Part shown: in pieces, positions 48,838 through 60,846 of the stretch
How positions within the stretch are numbered: the first letter of the stretch is position 1
How the letters are laid out: every line of letters starts with the position of its first letter
Assembly: GCA_029718625.1 (NCBI GenBank)
Contig: CM056391.1
Location: forward strand, 23,846,305 to 23,910,304
Length of the DNA: 64,000 bases
Origin: Synaphobranchus kaupii
Taxonomy: Eukaryota > Chordata > Actinopteri > Anguilliformes > Synaphobranchidae
Direction of reading: 5' to 3'
Translations under genes and position numbers: made by a program
The notes under the pieces: model-generated
Told to the model about the DNA's origin: nothing
What the model saw: only the letters and a program-made list of their open reading frames with translations
The model's database searches: none

Positions 48838-49931
48838 TGTAATGGGGCGTGACGTGTGAGGAAGGAGGAGCCAAACGCAGCAAGGGGATTCTTAAAGCCC
48901 TAGGGCCACTAGGGCTTTAAGGGAAACCCCGCAGATAAGGGAGGAGACAATACAACGAACACACACACCACAGCTACAGACCGGCTCACTGTTACATACC
49001 AAAGAGTAGAAGCACAAACGCCTGGTTTCCTAACAAGAAAACCCAACAAGGCGAAAGGGAACAAAGAACTGCTACCCCATACTTCTACAAGCTAAGTAAC
49101 CAACAAGCAAGCCGGAAATAACAAACGCCCTGTCTTGATAACGAGACGCATACGAACAGGCAAGTAGCACAATGGCACAAACAAAACACACAGCAAATAA
49201 ACACAGAAAACTAATACCTATTGGTATAGGAGGAGGCGAAGGAACAGAGATAACGTTCCGTGGCTACTTCCATAAGCTAGCAGTCACATGCAGAACATAA
49301 AGGGGGTAAACGCCCAATCTCCCAGGGGGAAGAAACATTTTACAGGCGAGCCGACGGAGCACCGTAGTCCCATAGCCTTACCAGCAAAATGACTAAGCTA
49401 AAAATAGAAAGCCACGCCCAAGCCTCTCAGAAAGGAGAAATGTAACGAGGCGAAGGAACAGATAATTAATGTTCCAAGGCTTAGACTGAGGCTCGCAGTC
49501 ACACGCAAACATGTCCACAACATCGCCCGGTCTCCCTAAGAGACGAATTGCACCGAAGGGCGAACAGAACTAAAGTTCCGAACAGAATCGCCCAAATCTC
49601 CACTCAAACTTAAATTGTTCTTATGCGTCTCGTTATCGAGACAGGGCGTTTGTTATTTCCGGCTTGCTTGTTAGTTACTTAGCTTGTAGAAGTATGGGGT
49701 AGCAGTTCTTTGTTCCCTTTCGCCTTGTTGGGTTTTCTTGTTAGGAAACCAGGCGTTTGTGCTTCTACTCTTTGGTATGTAACAGTGAGCCGGTCTGTAG
49801 CTGTGGTGTGTGCGTTCGTTGTATTGTCTCCTCCCTTATCTGCGGGGTTTCCCGCCTTAGTGGCCCTAGGGCTTTAAGAATCTCCTTGCTGCGTTTGGCT
49901 CCTCCTTCCTTACATGTCACGCCCCATTACA
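48838..49931. repeat. Large inverted repeat with ~320-bp arms
   Basis: The left arm (48838-49158) starting TGTAATGGGGCGTGAC is the reverse complement of the right arm (49615-49931), with only a handful of differences and a small indel near GGCCACTA. The 456-bp centre contains two diverged direct repeats starting AGGCGAAGGAACAGA (49234 and 49448). The outer ends TGTAATGG...CCATTACA are compatible with either two opposed LTR fragments or a foldback transposon. It is far less decayed than the gypsy pol fragment it abuts. Confidence 0.8.
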
Positions 49932-51049
49932 GAATGTCTTTGCTATGTTGACATACGAAGTCGGTAAAGGTATAGAAATTTTGGTCGCTGCATTTCTGAT
50001 TGTTACTAATAGGAAACGCAGCAAGTCCGGTTATAAAGATTTAGGATTAGATTTTTTTTTTTTGGTTTTGTCGTTCCTTTCCAATCTTTATCATTTATTC
50101 TTTTTACCTGTTGCCAGTTGTGTTCAGCTCTTTTTCCACAAGAGTTTTGGCTAACAGGTTTTATTTTCTATTCCTTTCCTTCACTCGTTTTTGTTTTGAG
50201 TTTGGTTTTGTTTCATTACCAATTGTTACGCCTAATTATTTTAGTGCGTGAGGTTCTTATGTTAGTTATTCTCGCTGTTTATCGAGATCGCCTCAGTTTC
50301 TGGAGGTTGTTTTGTTTTGCTTTGTGCTAGGGAAGTTTTGCTCCCTATCCTGTGTTAACCCAGTCCTGGTGCGGATTATTCCGTGTTTTGTGGCGTATTT
50401 TTCTCTAGATATGCTTTTAGAAATCCTTATTGGTCGCGTTTGATTCTCCGAACCGTACACTTCCCTTCACAGGCTTATTGAGGGCACTCATTCTTTTCAC
50501 CTGTGCTAGCGTCTGCTGGTTATTTAAGCACAGCGATTTCTGGTTTCGTTGTTTTTGTGTCATTCTTGCCATGCTAAGCCAGGGAACGACGGTATAGGAT
50601 TTAGGCGACCACTTGTCCTTTGACTAGTTGCTAAAAGTATACGTGGGACTTGCCTTAGTGAGTTAGGAGTTCTCTTTCTTTTAAGAATTTCATCTTCCTT
50701 TCTCAATCAATTCCTTCCTTGGTTTTCTTTACCCTATCTCTGTTGAGATAGTACCTTGGTTTCACCTCGTTCCCTTTTGCCTTTTATTTTAGCTCTTTGT
50801 TAGTTATTGAGCTAGAGGCATTCCTTTTCTTTACTCCTATTTTCTGCTTGAGTCTGCGAGCTTCTCACACACTTTTCTGGGTTGCAATTCTTTGGCTGTA
50901 CGCCGCAAGTTATTTTCCCTTTTAGTTTATATTTCTCTGCTCCGTTCGTGGAGCTCTAATTCCTTTCCCCTATTAGTGGTACTTCATGTCTGGGAGTACT
51001 TTGTGATCCCCTCACGGCCGCGTCTGGTCCTCCGACCCAGCCATCTCAC
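49916..51049 (+). repeat. LTR-like, T-rich segment
   Basis: Starts TGTCACGCCCC, a common start of fish gypsy LTRs, and ends near GGTCCTCCGACCCAGCC then TCTCACA. It is T-rich with no ORF, and overlaps the last 16 bp of the inverted repeat. A 9-bp direct repeat ACATGTCAC lies at both edges (49912-49920 and 51054-51062). No second copy in the window confirms it, so this is tentative. Confidence 0.35.
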
Positions 51050-51062
51050 ACCCACATGTCAC

Positions 51063-53159
51063 CCTGTATAATGTTTAGCCATTAGCCAGGTTACATTGTT
51101 GGTTGACATTTGGTATGATTTATGAAGCCGTTATGTCAAGTTTTTATAATATAATATAGGCTATGCTATATAAAGCCTTTATATGGTGACCAACTTATGT
51201 ATTTTCTGACCTCATGTATACAAATAAAACTTCTTCTTTCTCTTCTCTTCTTCTTCTTCTGTTAACTAAAATGTAGGAAACTATGGGTGTCATTGCTTTG
51301 GAATAGCACCATTTTGTTTTCTGTGAAAGACTGGTGAAAGTATAGGGGTAATCATGCAATCATTTTGGCATCAAGAATTTGGTACCCAGATAGATTTTTG
51401 GATTTTTTTTCAGATGCTTAGAAGGTATATGTTTTGTATATGTCACAAAACATGTTTTTTTACACTGAAAATGTTTTTGTTGAGATAAATGGCTATACAG
51501 CAGGTGGTTCTCAACACATGTATGGTAATAATGCTTTAAAATGACTATCCATTTCCATGTCATGCTGACACAATTAAGCCTTACATTACTGTGCATACGT
51601 ATCATTATCCAGTACTGCGTCTTCATGTGTCATTATAATGTGAGACCTCCCAGAGTTCGTCATTGAGTTTTTCCATGAGAATCACAGGGCCAGAGGCATA
51701 CTTGCTCTGAAAGATGTTTGAAGAGTTCAATTGCAAGCAGGTTTCTTGGGAGGAAACTGTTTACCTTTCTAATTGTTCTGTTTTAGACTATTTCAATACA
51801 TTCTTGGTTGCTTTCTGAGGTACCACCTATACATTCTGTACTGAGCAAATTAAATTTAAAAGCTGATCTGGAATGCTGTCGGAATGTGGATAACCTTTTT
51901 GAAAATGGGCTGCAAGGAAAGGTTGGGCTTGTTCAAGCCTAAGGGTAGCATTGGTGGTTTCCATGCCCATCAAGGTGTTGTTTCCATTGGATGTCTTTTA
52001 CACAGGCATTAGGTGGTTTTGAGAGCACGTTTCACATTAAAAGGTTCACTTTGATCATTACTTCCTTCTCGTCTTTAATAGTGAAAGAGGCCCCGTCCCT
52101 GAATTTAAAGGGTGCTTAGTTTGATAGGTAATGGCTCTATAAATAAGGCGGAGGTGGTCCTTGTCCTCAGGAGCTCTCTTTTATGGAATATTACTAGCAT
52201 GTCACTTTTCAGCATATGAAAATCCTTTATTTTTTGTGAAAATATTCATGATTGCTTCAGTATTGCTGTAAAAAGGCCACAGGCTGTCACTGTTAAATGC
52301 TTACCACAGGCAAGAGCATGCCAGATGTTTGTGTTACCATGACAGCTTATTATACATTGTAATACTGTGCCTTGACAGTAAAAGAGTCAAAATACACCCA
52401 AGGGATTTATTTTAACAGACAAAGATTTAAACATACAGTATATTACAAATGTCATTGGATTTGATATAGTGTGAAAAAAGTCAAGAAAATCTTCAGAATA
52501 ATTACTGTATATTATTATTGGTGACATAGAAAGTTCTCCTGAAGTCAATACAATGTCTACTCTACTGCACACTCTGTTCCCAGTTATTAGTATCTGTGGT
52601 ACACTTTACTCACCTTACTCATAAAATGTTATTCAAGGCAGAGAATGACAATTAATGAAAGTATCCAACAGTGCAAGTGTTTTAAAGGGAAAGTAGCATC
52701 AAATGTTATTTTAAAAAGCCAACACTACTATTGTTAATAGTACAATTTGGAATTAATGAGACGCAATCTTACCCTGCTTGTAATGTCTAAGAAATCAGTA
52801 AACAACTAGATGTTGCAACAACAATAAAACCAGCTAAGACTTTGAAACACGTATAACCAGGATTTTGAATGGAGGCATTGAGACATTGTGACAGTATGAT
52901 ATCAAAAGAACACTGAGTTTGAAAGACGTTGCACCTGAGTGAAAATTCATACACTGTGTTCTATGTAATATTCAGATTTTTCGAGTGCTACGGTATCAAA
53001 CTTGTTACAGTTCAAAAGTTGCTCCCTCAGCTTTAGGTTTATTTATTCAGCTTCTGACAACCTTAATTTTTCCCTGGTGTTTTGAGTCACAATGTCTCCC
53101 CGTGTAAAACTACTACGCCCGCCAAGCAATTTACTTCAGATCACCATCTACTTAAAATT
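51063..53159. other. Intergenic AT-rich sequence
   Basis: A small CTT-rich run near 51228-51260. No gene or bounded repeat was recognised. Confidence 0.45.
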
Positions 53160-53346
53160 TAAGACTTCGCTAGGCCTTTCCAAACGCTTGAACATTTATT
53201 CAGCCTGGATAGAAGTAGCTGTAGCAAGAGGAAAGCAAGGTTTTGTAAATCTTAAGACTTAGCTAGGCCCTTTCCAAACAGTCCAACATTTATTCAGCCT
53301 GGATAGAAGTAGCTGTAGCAAGAGGACAGCAAGGTTTTGTAAATCT
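53160..53346. repeat. Tandem duplication, 93-94 bp unit
   Basis: Two adjacent copies, 53160-53252 and 53253-53346, sharing AAGACTT..GCTAGGCC and the run GCCTGGATAGAAGTAGCTGT to TTTTGTAAATCT. A few point changes and one indel separate them. Confidence 0.9.
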
Positions 53347-54651
<1,305 letters not shown>

Positions 54652-54753
54652 ATGGACGCAATTCTGGACAACTTCAACTCGGAGAAACTTTTCCCCAATT
54701 CCAACCTGTTGGACCTTGAGGATTTGAATGAAACAGATTTTCTCACCAATGTG
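54652..54753 (+). CDS. creb3l1: creb3l1 first coding exon (residues 1-34)
   Basis: CREB3L1 (OASIS) is an ER-membrane bZIP transcription factor. It is cut in the Golgi on stress, and its N-terminal part enters the nucleus to drive secretory and collagen genes. The exon encodes MDAILDNFNSEKLFPN and then LLDLEDLNETDFLTNV. This aligns without gaps to the acidic N-terminus of vertebrate CREB3L1 as I remember it (MDA.L..F....LFP...-LDL-DLNE-DFL-N). CREB3L2 starts differently. Codon 34 (GTG, 54751-54753) is followed by GTACGT, a good splice donor, so the exon ends in phase 0. Only the start of the activation domain is here. The bZIP, membrane segment and cleavage sites lie in exons beyond the window. 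The strong Kozak context supports this ATG. Confidence 0.85.
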
Positions 54754-57700
54754 GTACGTTGTGATTCTGCATATTCTCTTATTTAGCTTGAAGCATTGAA
54801 TAGCCTACTGTGCCTTATCTGGCTAATGCTAATCAATAATTTCAAAGTCTTCCCTGAACCAAAAAGTGCAATGTTATGTTGACATAGGCTACAACCGTCT
54901 CGCGTGTGTATTTGTCATATTGGAAATGTAATGCAAAACACTCCAATATGGCAAAATCATTTTTACGAAGTTTAACAAGCTCACGTTGTCGCTAAGAACC
55001 ATAAATCCTTATGTCGCTGTAAAATTGTTAGTTTGCTGTTGTGTGGTGACTTGCATTTGAGAATTATTTAATCAATGAAAGCTATGAACCAGCAGAGTTG
55101 TTTGTTTTTTCGCTGGTGTCAGATTTTGCACCATCCAGCTGGTCTCACAGTGGGCGTAGTTCACAAGTAGTTGGCAATTTTAAATTCAATCGTTCGCACA
55201 CCCACAGCTCGTCTGTAGACTCCCGTTATCTTGGTTCAACTACCCAGCTGAAATTAAAGCTGATTCATTATTTTTGATAGTGAAAAATAATAAATAAATA
55301 AATAAACTAGAATAAAGTCAGTGCTGAATTGAATGAAAATCTAAAAAGTCCAGGAGTGAAAATCCAGATGGGCTACTACGTGATATAGTTGTAGAGCGAG
55401 GATATAGGCTACAGCCATACATAGAGTGACATTTAAATATAATTTAAATTATCTGTAGCTGTGGCAAGGGGGAGTGAGTGTGATACTAAATCAGATTAAT
55501 GACGTAAATTTAGTAATTTTTTTGTCCACTGAATAAACTCAAAAACAATCCACAAGTCTTCCCTCTTATTGCTTGCACTGAGTCACTCTGGGGGAACCCT
55601 GACTGCAGCTATGATGTCTCAAGTGGTTCCCTCTAGACAGAACTCCTTGCACTCCGATGCACACATAGGGTCCCTTAGTGTGAACGCATGCGGTAGCAGT
55701 GGCTCCAGCGTTCAGGGTTCAATGGGTGATTCACTGGCCGCCTCACATCTGGTGGCAATCACGACTGTGCCCACAGTAAAAGCGCAGTGTCTGTTCCCAC
55801 CCCTTGTGGGCAGCACTTGACATCGAGGGGTCCGACAAGGGTCTTACAGGGGTACAAAGGCCTACACACCCAGCTGTCTTTCAGAATTTCCATCAATGAA
55901 GGTCCGGTGTTGGGTGAGCCTCAATGGCTTGATTGTCGTGCCCTGCGTGTGCAAAGGGACACAGTGAGAGAGGCCGGTATGTTAGAGTCCGCGGCAGTGC
56001 TTGCAGGGACTGACTGCCCTTCTCAGTGCTGTGCAAGCTTGAATGAGCTTTGTGTGGCTAAAAGCATCAGCCTCCAATGGCTCCTGACACAAGCCCCTGT
56101 GCAGGAGGGCTTACTCTGTTAAAAGGCCACTCTGTGCTTTAATGTGAACCGGCGGATCTCCAAGCCACAGGTAAATCCTGCTCACTACTGACTGGGCACA
56201 AATGGAGGTGTTTCAGGTAACATGTGCTGGGGGGGATGACCTTTAAATGTCTTGAAGTTTTTTACTGTGGCTCTTTTCATTTATGGCCTGGAAGCCACTT
56301 GGAAGCCCACCCTGTGGGGTGTGAGTGAATGCCCCCTGGCTGTGTGCTAGTTAAAATTAATACGATCACTGTTGACGGTTTTTCATGGTGGGAGATGGGG
56401 AAACCAGTAGGATATGTACCGGTCAAGTTATTGATTGATTAAACAGTTCCTTTCTGGGATTCATTTTGTGTTATATCGGTCAAACCCAGATCCTGAGATG
56501 TGGCTACCATGACGCCTCCCTTTAAAAATGTTATGCAGACCAGTGAATTGATACAGAAACCAAGAACGTTAAGTCTCCCAATTGTTTTTTTGTGAAATAT
56601 ATTTAAAGCACATCCATCATTTGGCAAGTTCTTTCTGGTTCTCCTAGCTAATTTCCTTGCCTCACTTCTTTACCTTGCTGTAATATTATTTTTTAGAAAT
56701 AAAATTGTTGTGTTATATATTTAAAATATCATCAGATATTCTATTCAACAAAACGGTAACAGGAAGATGATCAGTTTATACGTTTCCTGTAGTCTGGATA
56801 CATCTGGGAATATCCGAATAGGTCCATTAATCCTGTGAAGCTGTTAAAGTATATCCATGCGTTAAAGGACAAATCTGATGTAGAATGTGGACCAGATAGC
56901 CTCCATCCACTTCTCCAATTTGCTGTTTTGAATTGGGGTTATCTTTCAACGAATAAGCAATTTAGCTCAAAATGAGAAGCACTATCTATCTAGTGTTTTA
57001 TATGGTGATAAACACATTGCAAGGTAACATTAAGGTTGGTAACATGATGATATTCTGCAAAAAATATTGATCGGACCCCATTAGTATGAGTAGACTTATG
57101 GCTTGATTTGAGCTATACTTTGAGTAGCTATATTACTTTGCCATGCCTGGTCAAGATGTAAGATAACCAAGAGGTTGTTTTAATTGAGTGATCTTATTTT
57201 TTTAAATAAATAAAATATGTGGCATTTAATAAGGTCATATTGATATCTAGCACCATAGATGTGGACTGGCTAGTCTTATGCAGTGCTTGCCTGAAGGCAG
57301 TTTTTATGCTACTAAGGTAAAGTCATGTAATGATGGAAGGCCTGCTGTTGGAAGAAAAAAATGCTCTTAGATGTAATTACAGTACAGGAATGTGTTTCTA
57401 TGATGTCCAGATTTTCAGAAATGCCTTAAAAGCAAATGGAGTCAAAAGAAAGCTATACCTATAACTTGCTGCTCAGAGGTTCTTGTCCTTAGTGAGGATG
57501 CAGGCAGAAGATAAGTTTTTGTCATGAAGAGCGTATTTATGCGCTCTGCTCTGAATGTCTCTAGGGGAGCAGTCATATTCGTATGATTGTCAGAGTTTCT
57601 GCTGACGCCCAACCAAGATTCCACAATGCCTTAAACAAATATATGTTACTACACTTCACTATTGTCAACTGCAACTAACACTGGGCATTAGCAAGCGAGA

Positions 57701-58349
57701 AATCTCCTACACATAACAGAAGGGCTTTGCCGTAAAAAAAAAAAAAGAAATCTGAAAATAAAAACCATCTGTGTCTCCCTCTGTCTCTCCTGGAGAAGTT
57801 CGTTATCAGCTAAATTTTAGACAGTTCATCACACGAGAAAAGTGGCTATTACGCTGCAGGACCGGATTAGATCCACAGTCTTAAAAAGACTGCCTTTCAC
57901 ACTGTCAGCTGTGCCACTAATTTAAATGAAAGTTTACAGCCCAGAATATATACGGCGAGAGTATCAATGGGAGTATGGGTCAGGGAAGAGGTCTAGAAAA
58001 ATGGCTGCTGGATTTATTTTTCTTGGGAGGAAAGTAAAGTAATACTTTACTGGCAGGCGTGGGGGGCTGCTAGGAGTGCCAGAGTATGCCCATGAATCTT
58101 GAAAGTTTATAAATTTTTGGTGTACAAGCCAATCCTGATGACAATTCTAGGCAAAATGAATCCAATTTATAGACAAATGGAATTAAAACTAATATTGGAT
58201 ATGACAGCAAAACCAATATTAAAATAATCTAATTAATAGGCAAAGTCACCAACTCAGTTTTGCCACTCATTTTTAAAACACTCCTGACTGTATTTTGATC
58301 ACGAGAAGTAACAGTGATCTTTGTAAAAAAAATATAGATATTGTTAGGG
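54754..58349 (+). other. creb3l1: creb3l1 intron 1, proximal part
   Basis: Starts with the donor GTACGT. It is AT-rich except for a GC-richer segment at about 55560-56130 with two ORFs (55569-55820, 55787-56122) that I do not recognise. No exon continuing the creb3l1 activation domain (expected to resume after FLTNV) was found. Confidence 0.6.
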
Positions 58350-58515
58350 CTTTTTTCAGCTTTATTGGACAGCACAGTGTAGGGAGACAGGATGAATGGG
58401 AATGAGAGAGAGGGAAAGACATTCAAAAAAGGTTGCGTGGCCGGATTTGAACTGCCGATGTCTCGCAATGAGCACGTGGACAGTGCTCTTACAGGCTACA
58501 CCACAGAGACACCCC
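58350..58515 (-). mobile_element. tRNA-like SINE
   Basis: Read on the minus strand it begins GGGGTGTCTCTGTGG, then a box A-like TGTAGCCTGTAAGAGC and a box B-like GGCAGTTCAAATCC. A body follows with GACAGGATGAATGG in the plus sense and a tail near AGCTTTATTGGACAG. Similar tRNA-related repeats are common in fish introns. The cloverleaf is not intact, so it is not a tRNA gene. Confidence 0.55.
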
Positions 58516-60607
58516 AACAGTGATCATATTAATTAAAACTGGAAGGATACGTTTCTCAATAAATATCTCCTCAACAGGCACAGTGATGCAGGCCTTTGTG
58601 ATAGTTCAGCTTTGAGCGTCGTGAAGATAGGCAGTGATGTCACAGTTTTTATATGCTCCATTGCAAATGCCTCTGGGGCATGATCCCAGGGTGGCAGGTG
58701 TCAGGGCAGGGCCATTGTGCATCAGACGCACCTGGGTGTGGAAGGAGCAAGTGATAGGATCTCGACTCAGCCAGACCAAACCCGGCTCATTCCTGGCCCT
58801 GGCATTCCCGGGGTACTCTGCTGAGACCTGGTTATTTAAGGGGAGGAGCAGGCTATGTGGGCCAAGAGGGGGAGGAGCAAGCATTCCTTCCCACCAGACG
58901 CTGTCAAAGAATCATTACCCCTGGCTACTGCTGTCAATGGGCCATAGCCAGTAGAGAGGGGTAAGAAAATATTATGTAATTTTTGCAATGTAGAGGCCCA
59001 GTGAAAAATGAGAGGGAGAGAGAGGTTCCATTGAAGGCACGTGCTGAGAAGTCTGTTTGCCTCCAGACCACTTCTCTTTCTTCTTCTCCATTTTTTTCAC
59101 TGCAACATTAGTCAAGTCTGTACCTTAGCCAAGTGGGGCACAACTTTGTTTCATGGCTCCCCTTTCAGAGAATCCATTTTTATATGCAGATGTCAAGAGA
59201 TATAGCTTTGGCGGGCAGCTTTTCAAAGATGTCTTGGTGCACTTTGATGTTTCTAAGCAGATTTACAGCTCTGGCCAGTTTGCAACTTTTAATATCACTG
59301 CTGGCAGAGAGAGCTGTCAGCTGGGTTTTATCATGGTCTTGTGTTTCATAAATTGGGCTTGGTACCATTTCTTCAAACCTGTTCTGGAATCATTCAATGT
59401 AATTTGAGACCCCAAGTCAATGTAGCGACAGCATCAATACAATAATGACCCAGGGAGAATCTCCATAAATCAGGTGAAAGAGATGTTGATAGCTACCTGT
59501 GTGGCCATTTGCAGGCATTTGCATATTTACTCTGGAAATGTTGCGTTGAAATGCACTAGAGCAAGTTCCACAGGTTTGCCTAAAAGATTAAGGCCTGCTT
59601 TTGTGATAATTCTGAAAAGGTTAAATGTTTCAGGAGTCTTCATGTCTCAAACCCTCAATCCTGTTGGCGAACAGGTATGACCGTACTATCCTGTCAGTCA
59701 TCAGAACTGTTAGTGAACTGAAAAAAAATTTTTATTTGACTATTTGCCAATAAACTACAGAATTAAAACGTCTTATGTGATTTTATATTCTGGGCTTTAC
59801 TACTGCACTTCACAAAAGTGAGGTTTGAAGAGAGAGAGGTTTGTTTTCATGAGCTGAAGTCATGAAAAAAGTATATGGTCAGTGTGGATTCCAGTGAGCA
59901 GACTTTAATCCACAGAATAAAATTGAGGAAAAAAAATAAAAGAAATACCCTGTAACATAAATAAACCATCATGCCAATGCTGTTCACATGACAATTTTTT
60001 GGTAGATTTCCCTTTGCGTGTCAGGAATCCTTGGTATGAAGTATTTTTTGCCTTTAGGGCCACCTTACATGCAAATGTGTCTATTCATAGATGTGTCTCC
60101 TTCGGAATTCACAACTTTTAAGTGTCCAAGAGGTGCAAGATTAGTTGCCTACAGGTAGATGGTGACAAGATGTTCCAGGTTATGTTTTTTTTTAATCAAC
60201 GCACCCTCCTAGGAATGCAGTCATTATCCCGATGGCGATAGCAGAGGGACTTCTTTTTTCCCTGAAGGCTCAGGAGCTGAGTAGCTTTGGAAACCGCTCC
60301 TTCTGTATGTGTATCTGGGAAGGCTGTGGTGACCTCTCACAGTGATGACATTTTTTTTGCGTTCGGGTCGACCAGATGTTCTGTGAACCCCAAGCCACAG
60401 AGGCCTTGCAGTTCACCCCGGTGACGCCTGGTCTGTCACGGGCCCAGTGACTGATATCGAGAGGGACTGCTTTTAATGTGCTGGCCGAGGGCAGTCTCAG
60501 TCTTTCCAAATAAGTTCAGCATGTTGGAGAGTCTCTGGCAGAGGTATCTGGGTCCACATATCAAACAGCGAACAGAAGAAGGCAAGCTAATGTGGAACAT
60601 ATTGTTG
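58516..60607 (+). other. creb3l1: creb3l1 intron 1, middle part
   Basis: No exon or bounded repeat recognised. ORFs at 58606-58954 lie on both strands of a GC-richer patch and share no known motif. Confidence 0.5.
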
Positions 60608-60610
60608 GGG

Positions 60611-60667
<57 letters not shown>

Positions 60668-60786
60668 GAGAGAGAGAGAGAGAGTGAGAGAGTGAGAGAG
60701 AGAGATAGAGAGGGTGAGAGAGTGTGAGAGAGGAGAGAAAGTGTGAGAGAGAGAGAGAGAGTGAGAGAGAGAGTGAGAGAGTGAGA

Positions 60787-60831
<45 letters not shown>

Positions 60832-60846
60832 TGAGAGAGAGAGAGC
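60608..60846. repeat. GA-rich compound microsatellite
   Basis: About 239 bp of GA broken by GTGAGA, GGTGAGA and GATAGAG units. It creates spurious Ser/Leu-rich ORFs on the minus strand. Confidence 0.95.

Noticed and set aside
58350..58515. tRNA gene on the minus strand
   Set aside because: Box A and box B are present but the cloverleaf stems do not pair. A tRNA-like SINE fits better.
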